Assembly (NCBI RefSeq): GCF_000143415.4
Contig: NW_003314345.1
Location: forward strand, 508,264 to 572,263
Reading direction: 5' to 3'
From: Selaginella moellendorffii
Lineage: Eukaryota > Streptophyta > Lycopodiopsida > Selaginellales > Selaginellaceae
DNA: 64,000 bases
Every line of letters begins with the position of its first letter. Position 1 is the first letter of the stretch. The notes beneath the pieces are model-generated. The model did not search any database and was not told where the DNA came from. It saw only the letters and a list, made by a program, of their open reading frames with translations. Positions 45,722-55,988 of this stretch are shown here, one piece after another. The position numbers were made by a program, and so were the translations under genes.

Positions 45722-47785
45722 ATGCTATGGCGGCATTTGCAGCCGCTGAGGAAGAAGCGAGCCCTAGCGGCAGCGGCCGTGGACATTCTTGCGCAGCGCA
45801 ATCCTGCGCCCAGATCTTTGCCGCCATGGCCGGATCACGGCGGCGACCACGGCGGCGATCGCCAGCAGCCTCGCGCCCAGGTGAATGTCATCCACATCTT
45901 CGCGTCTCTCCTCCGGAAATGCGACTCCCCAGCGGCGCTGGAGCACGGCAAGCGCATCCACGCACAGCTGATCGCGGCGTGCCCCCAAAATCTCTCCCAG
46001 AATCTCTCCATGGCAGTGCTGCTCATCAGAATGTATGGCAAGTGTGGCAGCCCCGGCGATGCCAAGGCCGTCTTCGACGATCTGTGCGTCAAGGACGGGA
46101 GATTGGCAAGAGAGATCTCGCTCTGGAACAGCCTCCTCACGGGATTCGTCCACAATCGCAAGAACAAGGAGGCGCTGAGGGTCTACAAGGAGCTGTGTGA
46201 TCGCGGCAGGGATCTAGATCTAGAGCCAAGCGCCGGGACATTGGTCCAGGCGCTGGTGGCGTGCTCTAGCCTGCGTGATCTCGGCACTGGCAAGGCGATC
46301 CACTCGCGGGCGATCGCGCTGGGCTGCGATCGCCAGGTTGCCGTGGGCACGACGCTCATCGACATGTATGCCAAGTGTGGATGCATCGAGGAGGCGCGGC
46401 GGATCTTCGAGAAGATGGAGTCGCGGACGCTGGCGACCTGGAACGCGATGCTCGCTTGCTATGCCCAGAATGGGCATCTGGAGGAGACGATGGGGCTCTA
46501 CCGGAGGATGGCGATCGAGGGCGTCGCCGGCGGCGCGGATGCGTGCACGCTCTCGATCGTCCTCAGCGTTTGCAAGCTCGGGGATGCGCGCCAGATCCAC
46601 GCGCGCGCGATCGTGAGTGGATTGGAATCCCACGCGGTCGTGGGCACCGCGCTGGTTCGATCGTATGGGCGATGGGGGAGCGTGGGCGAGGCGATGGCCG
46701 CGTTTGATCAAGTGGAGAGCAAGGATGTGGTGTGCTGGACGGCGATCATGGCCGTGCTGGTCGCCCGGGGATTGCCCGATCGAGCAGTGGAGCTCTACCG
46801 GGGCGCGATCGCGCGGGGCGTGGAGCCGGATTGCTACACTCTCTCCACGATCTTGGGCGCTTGCCGGGATCTAGAGACCGGGCAGGAGATCCATCGCGTG
46901 GCCGCGGCTAGGGCTTGCGATCGCGATGCCGTCGTGGGCACGGCGCTGGTCGCGATGTATGGGCGATGCAAAAGGATCGACGAGGCCAAGAGGGCGTTCG
47001 ATCGGATCCAGGGAAAGAATGTGGTGTCCTGGAACGCGATTCTAGCGGCGTATGCCGAGGCCGGATTGGATGCCGGGGTGTTGGAGCTCTTGGATTCGAT
47101 CGATGTGGTGCCGGATGTGCTCGTCTTCTCCAAAGCCCTTGCGGCGTGTGCCAGTCTCGGGGATCTTGCCGTGGGGCGGCGGCTCCACGACTGGATCGTC
47201 GCCCAGGAGCTGGAATCCGAGACCACGGTGGAGAATGGATTGATCAGCATGTATGCGCGGTGTGGGAGCTGGGGTCGCGCAAAGGCAGTGTTTGCTCGGC
47301 GCGCTAGGGACGATCCGGTGTCCTGGAACGCGATAATCTCCGCGGCGGCGCGATTCAATCAGCTGGATCTGGTGCTGGATCTTCTCCGGGAGATGAGCGG
47401 CGATGGCGTCGACGCGGGCGAGATCACATTCACGAGTGTCTTGCACGCTTGCGCCCACGCCGGCGTGGCGATGGAGGGCGTGGAGATCTTCAAGCTCGTG
47501 GAGGAATTTGGCTGCGAGGCGATTCCGGATCACTTCCACTGCCTGATCGATCTGTTTGGGCGGCTGGGGATGATGGAGGAGGCCGAGGCGCTCATCGATG
47601 GGATGCCATTCGAGCCGGATCTGGTGGCGTGGACGAGCTTGGCTGGGGCTTGCAAGCTCCACCGGGATCTCGATCGCGCGGCTCGCTGCGCTGAGAATGT
47701 GGCGGCGCTCAACATGCGTATCTCTGGGCCTTTTGTTCTTCTTTGCAGCATCTGGAACGATCCCGACGAAGAGATTCTCTCTTGA
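45722..47785 (+). CDS. PPR protein (PLS class), intronless
   Basis: 687 residues from the first in-frame ATG (45722). An overlapping ATG at 45713 is in another frame and lacks PPR content. The Arg/Ala-rich N-terminus (LWRHLQPLRKKRALAAAAV) fits an organelle-targeting peptide. From about residue 55 come 15 or so repeats: FASLLRKCDSPAALEHGKRI, VLLIRMYGKCGSPGDAKAVF, TTLIDMYAKCGCIEEARRIF, CWTAIMAVLVARGLP, WNAIISAAARF, and so on. The last repeats FHCLIDLFGRLGMMEEAEAL and WTSLAGACKLHRDLDRAARC begin the E region, but the protein ends at DPDEEILS without E+ or DYW domains. It probably binds organelle RNA. Codon use is strongly GC-rich. Confidence 0.92.
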   Translation: MLWRHLQPLRKKRALAAAAVDILAQRNPAPRSLPPWPDHGGDHGGDRQQPRAQVNVIHIFASLLRKCDSPAALEHGKRIHAQLIAACPQNLSQNLSMAVLLIRMYGKCGSPGDAKAVFDDLCVKDGRLAREISLWNSLLTGFVHNRKNKEALRVYKELCDRGRDLDLEPSAGTLVQALVACSSLRDLGTGKAIHSRAIALGCDRQVAVGTTLIDMYAKCGCIEEARRIFEKMESRTLATWNAMLACYAQNGHLEETMGLYRRMAIEGVAGGADACTLSIVLSVCKLGDARQIHARAIVSGLESHAVVGTALVRSYGRWGSVGEAMAAFDQVESKDVVCWTAIMAVLVARGLPDRAVELYRGAIARGVEPDCYTLSTILGACRDLETGQEIHRVAAARACDRDAVVGTALVAMYGRCKRIDEAKRAFDRIQGKNVVSWNAILAAYAEAGLDAGVLELLDSIDVVPDVLVFSKALAACASLGDLAVGRRLHDWIVAQELESETTVENGLISMYARCGSWGRAKAVFARRARDDPVSWNAIISAAARFNQLDLVLDLLREMSGDGVDAGEITFTSVLHACAHAGVAMEGVEIFKLVEEFGCEAIPDHFHCLIDLFGRLGMMEEAEALIDGMPFEPDLVAWTSLAGACKLHRDLDRAARCAENVAALNMRISGPFVLLCSIWNDPDEEILS

Positions 47786-48489
47786 GGCGCTCTTGCGAGT
47801 TTAAAATGACCATAAACCCTATTTTCTTTGTGCATTTGCGGGGGAGAAAGGAAGAAGATGGGAGCGAGGCTGTCAGCTGGTAATGCCGCTTCTTCCCAGC
47901 GAATTTCTGGAATCGCCTTGCAGGATCAAGCGCCGACGCTCAAGAGTCGACCGATCGAGGCAGCGACATCGACAGGAAGAAGATCTCAACTGGTAATGCC
48001 GCTTCTTCGCAGCGAATTTCTGGAATCGCCTTGCAGGATCAAGCGCCGACGGTCAAGAATCCACCGATCGAGGCAGCGACGTCGACAAGTCAACTGGTAA
48101 TGCCTCTTTTTCCCAGCGATTTTCTAGAATCGCCTTGCAGGATCAAGCGCCAACTCTCAAGAATCGACCGATCGAGACAGCGGCATCGAAATATCGTCAC
48201 GATGGAGCCGTTATCGAACGTGTTGCGGGATATTTCGGCTCTTCTTCGCTTGCGGAGCTCCTACGAATGACGATCCTTCTCTATCTTCGTCGACATCTTC
48301 GTCGACATCCAATGAGGAAACCGGTATCTCGCTATCGTCTTGCTCGTGTTTGATCCTAGTTCTTCTTGCTATACGTTTGTCCAAGTTGCTGGAGCCGAGC
48401 ACAAGGATTGCAAGCAAACCACTGGTAAGCGCATCGTTTTCATTCTCAATCCGGTTGATCACTCACTCGAAGCTAACTGATATTACCAG
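47786..48489 (+). other. Intergenic / 5' region of the Arb2-domain gene
   Basis: Holds a three-copy tandem repeat (47877-48195) and a short ORF at 48202 (MEPLSNVLRDISALLRLRSS). A likely coding exon ends at the donor 48425 (TKQTT-like frame, EHKDCKQTT) and joins 48490 in frame, but its beginning could not be fixed. Confidence 0.45.
47877..48195 (+). repeat. Tandem repeat, three units of about 104-113 bp
   Basis: Units start at 47877, 47990 and 48094 with CTGGTAATGCC and share GAATCGCCTTGCAGGATCAA and CGACCGATCGAG. Each unit carries a GTAATG...CCCAG or GCAG pair. Confidence 0.88.
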
Positions 48490-50055
48490 AGCCCGATAGT
48501 TCCAAGGTATGGAATCTGCTCAGCTTTGCGAAAAGATCTCTACGTCGGGTTTCAAAGAAGAAGACCTCTTCTTTTGCCGCTCGGGAGCTTCATCGCTTGG
48601 GCTTCTTCTTCGACTCGGATCTTCGGCTCAGGGATAGCCTCTCAGGTAAAGATATATAAGATCGGATCTAATTGTTTTTTCACTCTTTCGCAGAAAGGCT
48701 TACCCTGGAAAAGTTTAACAAGGTAATGCGTGTTACATGGTTGTTCGTTATAAACATGCATTGTAACAGGAAGCTGGCTACAAGAAACTCGTCGATGCGG
48801 TCGCGGATTACATTCAAATGCTCATGGTCGAGGTTGGAGCTGATTTCCTAGGAACTTTCTAGCGCTCAAAAACTATCCGTGATGTCAGACTTATGGTATG
48901 ACGCGGGAAACATTCACTCTGAAAAGGACTTTAGCTTTGGCTTATGGTGGGGTAAGTACACAATTCACAACAGTAACCGAGCCTAACTTCTCATTACGCA
49001 GGTGGTCCAGAAAATGGAAAGCACGGTGTTCCTGTCACCTAATGCTAAGACAGCACGGGCGCTGGTTATCCTTTTGTGTGGGCGTGGAGAATTGAAGTAC
49101 GTTTTTCACTTAGCCCAAAGTTTTCTGACTTTCGGTTTTACAAACAGTGCTGGCCAGTGGTCGAGGAGCCTCTGTCTCACGGTGATATGCATTCTCTAGT
49201 ATTCTAAAGTTTTGGTTTTGAATTTGTCCAGGACTCTCTTCGTACAGGCAGCGTTTTGCCATTTCTGGGTAATGTATCAATGCCTGTATGATCTTCTTAA
49301 CTGAACCTTTCATATTCAGAGTGGGCTCATGAGCTTGATATTGCGGTGCTTGTCCTGAACCCAAACGAGGTGATGCTTAATGGAAAAAAGGTATAGCTTA
49401 CCGTATTTCCAGCGAACACGTCGAATTGACAGAGAAAAGCAACTTTCAGCAACAAGCAAGCTTTGAAGCTCTTCTTGACCACGTTTTGTGTGCCTGGGAC
49501 CTTGTGTCTGCGACTTTCCCTGACAAAATGCTGGCGTTGGTTGCGCACGCCTATGGGGGAACACTCGCTATCGAGCTTCTAAAGCACCGAGGTTTAAAAT
49601 GACGATCAATTGTCTTGTTTTACATCTCCGTGTTTCTGGCAGGATGGGGAGCACTCCAGCGACTGAGATGCATTGGATTCTGTGATGCACAAATTCCAGA
49701 TGGTTCATTACGAGTAAGTTTCCTTCCTTGAAAGTTTACGAGATAGTAAAGTGTTCACTCTTAGGTGCTTTCGTACGATCAACTCAAGTTTCTTGAAGGC
49801 AATGCCGTCAACTGGGTTTCAAGCCAAGAACCACTCGACAAAAGACTGTGTGGTGTTTCTTCTCCGGACCTCTTCGGCACCATAAAGAAGAACCCGATGG
49901 AGCATCTATCGTCGGGAACAACGAAGGGAGATGGAGTCGTAATGTCCGCCTTCGATTCGCTTTGCAACTTCATCCTGTCGAAACTAGATGTGCCAGACGA
50001 TGCTGACCGTGAAGGTAGAGATGAACAATCAGAATCTTCGGCGCAAGGAGTGTAA
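48490..50055 (+). CDS. Arb2-domain protein (FAM172-like), 5' end unresolved
   Basis: Exons 48490-48645, 48694-48722 and 48770 onward encode RELHRLGFFFDSDLRLRDSL, ERLTLEKFNK and EAGYKKLVDAVADYIQML, the N-terminal part of the Arb2 fold. Later exons give MESTVFLSPNAKTARALVIL, GELNAGQWSRSLCL, SLRTGSVLPFLEWAHELDI, AVLVLNPNEVMLNGKK, DKMLALVAHAYGGTLAIELL, LEGNAVNWVSSQEPLD and MEHLSSGTTKGDGVVMSAFD, ending at 50055. Arb2 in fission yeast is in an Argonaute chaperone complex for heterochromatin, and animal FAM172A/ARB2A acts in co-transcriptional regulation. The hydrolase-elbow position reads AHAYGG, with Ala where a Ser nucleophile would sit. The join near 48840-49010 is uncertain. Confidence 0.68.
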
Positions 50056-50590
50056 GGTAAGTATCTGTGGGCTGTATCAACTGATTCGACTTTTAAGTTT
50101 TTTCTTGCAGTCTCATGGAGCTTGTAGCTATATACTGATTCGACATTTTGGTGGTCAACTGGATATATAATTCGATATTGCGATATTTCGTCGTGCCCAT
50201 TCGTATCTACGGTGATTTGCTACTAGAGGTATGAGCAGACTTTTGAACAGAGAGGTTGACTTCCTGACGGTGCGTTTGTTGTATACAGCTTCACTGGATT
50301 ATGAAAATATGTTTTCGTAGATCTTAGCACTAGACTGTTCTATCTGAAAAGTAAGTATACTTCTGACCGTTTGGTCGAGTTCTCAGACCGTGAGCGAGGC
50401 CTCGTGGCTTGCTGAACTTGTCAAACATGTTTATGTCAACCTTCTGCCTCGAGAGGACAGTAATGTCTCAGGTAACAGTACTCGTTTGTTGAAATACTCG
50501 TTTACTGAAATACTTGTTCTAATATATGTTTATACCAGCCTGCTGGTCAATTTAAACGGGAAGGCGTCGTCTTCTCGCGCCTAGATGCGC
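50056..50590 (+). other. Gap between the Arb2-domain gene and GH3
   Basis: 3' region of the Arb2 gene. An exon-like piece (TVSEASWLAELVKHVYVNLL, 50387-50479) is bounded by AG and GT, but I cannot assign it to a gene. Confidence 0.35.
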
Positions 50591-50595
50591 ACACG

Positions 50596-52520
50596 CTAGG
50601 TACTGGTTTGCATGCACCTCGCTTGTCCCTTTGCAATGACACTGCTTTCCAGAATGCTCACAACCTTGGGGTCTTTGGCACATCTTGGCGTCTTATACTG
50701 TCCGTAGCTCGCTCCGCCATTCTGTACCACATGGTCCATTATTCTGTCAAAAGTTCCCTGCCGGACAAGCTTGATCTCTAATGGGCCTACGCTTCCTTCT
50801 CTTCGGTTTCGGCGATACACCACGCTAAGCGATTCTTCAAGCTCGAAGCAGCACACGTCAAGCTCGGGAATCAGAGGATCTGGGAAGGCCTCCCAGTAGA
50901 TGACATAGTGACCGGGCTGGGACGACAAGTCGACTCGACTGGTGTAGTCCACCAGCCGAATTTCGCTGTGCTCCTGATGACGATTCCAGGCTTGCGTCAC
51001 TGCCTTATGTAGCTCAAGCTCGTCAGTCTTGTCCATGTCAACGCTCAGAAGCACACCGGCCCTCCGGACAAAAGCGAATTGAGGAGCATCATTGTGGAAC
51101 TTGACGACCTTGAGAATATCGCCGACCCTGTACCGATATAAACCGGCCTTGGTGGTAAGTACCAGCTCGTACTCGTCTCCGACTTTGACATCTGCTAGTT
51201 TTACCAGGTTGTCGCAGGAAACGAAGCTCCGTTCTTCCCGCCCTTGGTCTTCGTCAGGGGCCGATAGTCGGTTTTCCAAGGGAAGGAACTCAAAGTATGC
51301 AAAGCACGGGAACAACGTGTACAGAACTTCAGATGCTGGACATACTGGATCCAGGTTGACACCCAGGCTGCTGCACTCCGAAGACGCATACAGGGACGAA
51401 GCAATCGGAAGACCGTCGGTCAGCATGTCGATTATGGAAACGTATTGCTGCATGGTGCCGGTTATTATCGTCTGGACAAGTCTAGCCTCGGGCCACAGGC
51501 GTCTCACTATCCCTCTCCAGTTCCCGCCACAGCATTCCTTTCGTATGGCATCAGCAAGCTCGATATCCGGCCGGAGGATGGCATTGACAGCGTTTCTGAC
51601 CGGAACGCTTGTGACAATCCTGCTATTCACCGCTCCCTCGGCGATGTCCTGGCAGATATCTTTCCACTGGCACTTCAGAGATTTCAAGCTCCTTACGAAC
51701 GTTGATGCGAAGACCGAGCCGATCGATACAACTTGGTGCCTTTGAACGAGGCCGCAGAGAAGATGGCAGTAATTAGCCTGGGTGTAGTCAACGCACTGGA
51801 GAACTTGGTCGGGGGAGGTGTAGCTCGTCGCCGGATCAATCTTTCGGTTACGAAAAGCCGGGCTGGTGAAGTAGCCACTGAGGCCGGAGGAGAGCTTCAC
51901 ACCGCCGGGGGTCACTTCGGGATTCCTCACGTAGATGAAGTGGAGGGACTTGCCAGTGTTGAAGGGACCTTGCCTGGAATGCCGTCGGTCAGGACAGGAT
52001 GAAAATCGGGCCTCTCTCTGGACGGAACGAACTTACTTGTTCAAGGCAGCACGGGCAACTCTGTTGAGGACGAGGAACTCGGGGTCGTAGTCACTGAGCT
52101 TTGGAAACAGCTTTTGGCGTCCTCCAGAGGTACCGGAGCTGTGATCAAACGAGCTTTCATCAAGTTAAGAGAGTCGCGAGCTGGGAACTACCTCTTGAGA
52201 ACTTCTCGCACTGGACGAGCGCACAGGATCTTGGCATGGCCATCCTCGTCGCCGCTGGCTATCCTCGCGACGTCGAGCTCGATGTCCTGGTACGAGATGA
52301 GCGGCAGCCGCGAGTGGAAGTCCTCGGCGCTGGGAACTCCAAAGAGGCCGTGCCTGTGGAAGTAGGCAACGTCGGCATTGTCCGCCAGGATTTGCTGGAG
52401 GAGCTCCGACTGGATGCTCGCGACGTCGCTGGTGATGGCCTCCACGAAACGGAGAACTTGCTCGTCCGTGTCCAAGGCGGAGAGAATGCGGTGCGCGCTT
52501 CCCAGTCGCGGGGGATCCAT
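50596..52520 (-). CDS. GH3: GH3 acyl-acid amido synthetase
   Basis: Exons 52520-52192, 52153-52037 and 51973-50596 give 607 residues, normal for GH3. These cytosolic ANL-superfamily enzymes adenylate auxin, jasmonate or related acids and conjugate them to amino acids, tuning hormone levels. The three nucleotide-binding motifs are present: SSGTSGGRQK (exon 2), YASSECSSLGVNL and YRYRVGDILKVV (exon 3). PFNTGKSLHFIYVRNPE and FELEESLSVVYRR are also typical. The first intron is only 38 nt, but both ends fit (GT/AG) and it restores the SSGTSGG motif in frame. Substrate (auxin versus jasmonate) cannot be told. A possible auxin response element lies upstream. Confidence 0.92.
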
Positions 52521-52681
52521 GTCGTCTTGATTATATCGATCGTGCGGGGGATTTTAAAGGAGGAGAACTTCCAAGTGTGTGTGAGGGGGTTGGTCGAATG
52601 GTCGTCTTCGTTGATCAGCGAAGCTGGGAGGAAGTTTTGCTCGCCAAAACTTCTCTAGCGTATAAGTGTGTGTCATGTAAG

Positions 52682-52693
52682 TGTCTTGAGACA
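52682..52693. promoter_or_regulatory. Possible auxin response element upstream of GH3
   Basis: TGTCTTGAGACA: minus strand TGTCTC (52693-52688) with an inverted TGTCTT half directly next to it, 168 nt before the GH3 ATG. TGTCTC is the classic ARF-binding core, named from GH3 promoters, but the hexamer is common by chance. Confidence 0.45.
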
Positions 52694-52802
52694 CACCTAG
52701 CCTAGCTTCTAACTTCCGCGTGCTTTGTAGGAGAACTTTCAAAGTCGTAGAGGCCAAAAACGAGATTTCAAAGAGGAGCGAATATTCTCGGAATCTCCCT
52801 AA

Positions 52803-52817
52803 AACCCTAAACCCTAG
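52803..52817 (+). promoter_or_regulatory. Telo-box
   Basis: AAACCCTAAACCCTA between the divergent GH3 and coiled-coil genes. In angiosperms telo-boxes mark promoters of growth-related genes. Confidence 0.55.
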
Positions 52818-53160
52818 GGCACTTTAATTTGAAAAGCTCCGTTAAGTTAGCGGAAGTTAACGGAGCCCGGTTAACCGGGGCGGGCCATTCTCCACTATCA
52901 AGGCTGTTTTGTCTGTGCGCTCGTCGGCGTCATCCCTGGGCGGGACAGGGCGGGGAGAGAGCGAGGCGCGCATTGTGCCAAGGGCGCCCCAATCTCGCGC
53001 GACATCGCGCCATCGCCGCCTTGGAGGGATCGGCGCCAGGTCTTTAGAGGTACTGTAGAGCTAGAACTCGCGGCCGTGCATGCGCAGGGAAGGGATTCCA
53101 GCTCGAATATCGGCAATGCGGCACGATCTAGGCGGGGTGTAGATCCGGAAGCGAGGGATT

Positions 53161-55313
53161 ATGGCGGTGTCGGCGTTTAGATCCACGACGAGGAGGGAAT
53201 TTCAAGAAAACCAGGGCCAGGGTCATAGAAGAGGGAGCAGCCACTCGGAATCGGGGTCCGTGCTGGACAGCACTAGCAACTATCAGGATGCGTCGTCTCA
53301 GAGGGATTCGGACCAGGAGAGCTACGAGCCCGGGCCTTACAATCGCCATCTTGCCAGTGACTCAGAGGTGAAGTGTCTCTGTATTTTAATCTCACTGGAG
53401 TATGGTTTGATGATTGATGCGTACTTTATGTTTTTTTTTTCCTTCTTAGAGTGAAGCTTCGAGTATCATCGATAGGTTCCGACAGACTGAGATAAGTCGC
53501 AATGCCGCCACCATTCCACGGTTCCAGCAAAGTACTGCAAGCGCACGAGGGAGGCAGAGAAGTATAGAGCCCAGCCGGAGGAGTGACTCGAGAGGTCCGG
53601 AAGTGAGGCGTAGAAGCGAATCGCAAGAGCCTGGTCTCAGGCGGCAAAGTAGCGACTTTTCAAGGCCCAGGAGGAGTGAGTCGCAGGAGCCTGGTCTTCG
53701 GCGGCAGAGCGTGGAACCATTGGGTGGCAGGCAAAGTTCCAGCGAATTACTGCTAAATAGTAGTGACTCCGGAGTCTACACACGAGGTCGGGAGACAAGT
53801 TTGAGCCGGCAAGGAAGAAGCCAATCCAAGGAACCAAGCATTAGACGCGAGTCACAGGAGCCTCGGCAAGGCAGAAGCAGCTCGAAAGAACCCGGTGCGA
53901 GGAGCGGAAGAAACGAGGAACGTGACAGAAGCAGCTCGAAAGAACCCGGTGCAAGAAACGGAAGAAACGAGCTACGTGAACTTGCGGGGAACAGGGATGA
54001 GGAAGACGAGTCAGAACGACGAGGCAGAAGTTCTCAAAGAGCAGGCATTGTTTTTACATCCAGGAGTACATCCCAAGAGCCAAGGAGGAGCAGTTCCTCA
54101 AAGGAGCCTATCGGTAGGTACAGGAGAAGTGAGTCGCAAGGCCCGGGGCATCGAGGCGGCACTGCTGGGGAACACCCTGGAACTGACATCCAAACCGAGG
54201 AAAGAACAATCAAGCTGTGCATGCACAATTGAAGGTCTGTGTGTATTTCTTTTCTTTGTCCGTGTTTACTATTTGTTCTGACTTTGTTTCGCAGCCAATG
54301 GATCCCCCGGCTGGAGATGTCGATGAAGCCGACCTCTATGGGGTAATGCGTGAAGAAGTCCGCAAAGCTGTAGCCGATCTTAAGGCGGAAATCGAACAGG
54401 TATATGTAATTTTTATGAGCAAAAATATTATGCTAACACACGCACAGTCTTTAGAGAAGGATATGCTAACGCTGGTTGCATCGAAAGGGGATGTAGCGGA
54501 GTCAGACGTTCGACAAAAGTATGCAGAAAAATTGGAGCAGGTACATTTGTTTGTTTTGTTTTTTGTGTTTTTATTTTTAATTAATTTTTTTCTACTTATA
54601 GTCGGAGATCAGAACTCAGGAGCTACTGTCACAACTTGCTAAAGAAGAAGAAACGCGTCATGAACTTGCCAAACTAGTCAAAGGCAGACCTTCACATGAT
54701 AAGCCCGCCGAGCAGCCAAAACGTAAAACTAGAAGGGTAAAAGCTTGTATACTTTTAAAACGACCCACTAACATGGTATTTTGTACAGGGTGTTGAAGAA
54801 AGAGCAACTATATCGAAGGCCCTTGATGAAGAAGCACAAAAGTACTTTGAAGAGTTTGCTTCTATTTCGACGTCCGAAACAGAAGAATCACTGGATGGAA
54901 GACCGTCGAAGTCGGGAAAGAGGCCTGTTGCTCAAAGTTCCAGGAATGCCACAAGCCACAGGAAATCGCCGTCAAGAAAGCAGGTGCCTAGCCGAAGTGA
55001 GGAGTTTCCTCGGTGGAAAACAGGGGCAGTGGCAGTAAATACAGATGGCGTAGTGACCCCTTGGTTGGATTGGGAAACAGATTCGGCAGATGTACGTTCA
55101 TTTCGGGTACTTGGTGGTGTACTGACGCAACTTTTGGACTTCCAGGCAACTGCAACTGCTATATCAGATTTTAACTGGGACTCACTAGGTCCGTCTTCAA
55201 GTCTAGCTGACTTTGACAGCGTTCGTGTGTCCGAGGAGCCCGCGCTACAGAGAATTCGATTTGAGGGAAGGATAGGAGCAGGCAGGATACATCTTTGCAG
55301 GACTGAATTTTGA
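53161..55313 (+). CDS. Plant coiled-coil protein with Ser/Arg/Glu repeats, unknown function
   Basis: Exon 1 (53161-53367, MAVSAFRSTTRREFQENQGQ) and exon 2 (from 53450) are sure. Exon 2 holds low-complexity repeats: RRSESQEPGLRRQS twice, SSKEPGAR with GRNE twice, and SQEPR / SKEP variants. After an unresolved splice near 54230-54290 come DVDEADLYGVMREEVRKAVA, LEKDMLTLVASKGDVAESDV and ELLSQLAKEEETRHELAKLV (coiled coil), a basic Ser-rich region, VVTPWLDWETDSAD, and a C-terminus RIRFEGRIGAGRIHLCRTEF with stop at 55311. Short introns lie between each. No catalytic domain or membrane segment. It could be a cytoskeletal or scaffold protein, but the family is not recognised. Confidence 0.68.
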
Positions 55314-55988
55314 AACGTGAGACCAGTGGCTTAGGCATTGGTCCCGAAATAAGCTCGTCAAAAATATTTCTTATATGATGATTCTCTCCACGTTTTTCTT
55401 AGTGTGTTGGTGACAGTTAATTCAGGCGCAAAATCTGGATCTGTAGTAGACACAGCCGCATTGACGACAGTTCAGGTGATATTTAAAAATCCATACCTTG
55501 ACTGACATATCATTGAGCAGCAAAGTCGTGATACGACAAAACGACGAGCATGATTCCAAGCGTACAAACTGTCTGGGGAAAAGCGAAGGACAGTTTTATG
55601 GCCGGTTTGTTTCTTGAAGTGTTTGTTTCTCATCTGCTTTGCTGTCTAAAATGTTCACTTTTCGTACAGATTCTGAAATGGAGGGTTGCCAAGTGTTCGC
55701 TTTCTGTATCTGGCTTTCAAGTTGTAATCACCTGCACATTAGCGTAAGCGTCATATATTGCCGAACAACTAACTATTGCAATCTTTTCATGGATGGTGAA
55801 GCAGCTGTAGTGTTCTCTTCTCCACATCACCACGACTTATTTGACGCGGTTTATGCAAAGATGCAGACGGCTGTGACGGAAATCTCAATGACAGTCACGA
55901 CAAAGATCTTTTCAATTAAATCTCTTGTGCTTTCTGCTCAGCCGTTTGCAGCCGATGCTGCAGCATCTCGTAATTGTTCAAGCTGGGG
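55314..55988. other. Intergenic DNA / upstream of the receptor kinase
   Basis: Short open stretches (VTVNSGAKSGSVVDTAALTT near 55405-55470; AVVFSSPHHHDLFDAVYAKM near 55805-55865) are bounded by possible splice sites but not assignable. Confidence 0.35.

Noticed and set aside
44910-45749. 279-aa plus-strand ORF over ELIP
   Set aside because: Antisense to the ELIP coding exon and promoter. No protein family features.
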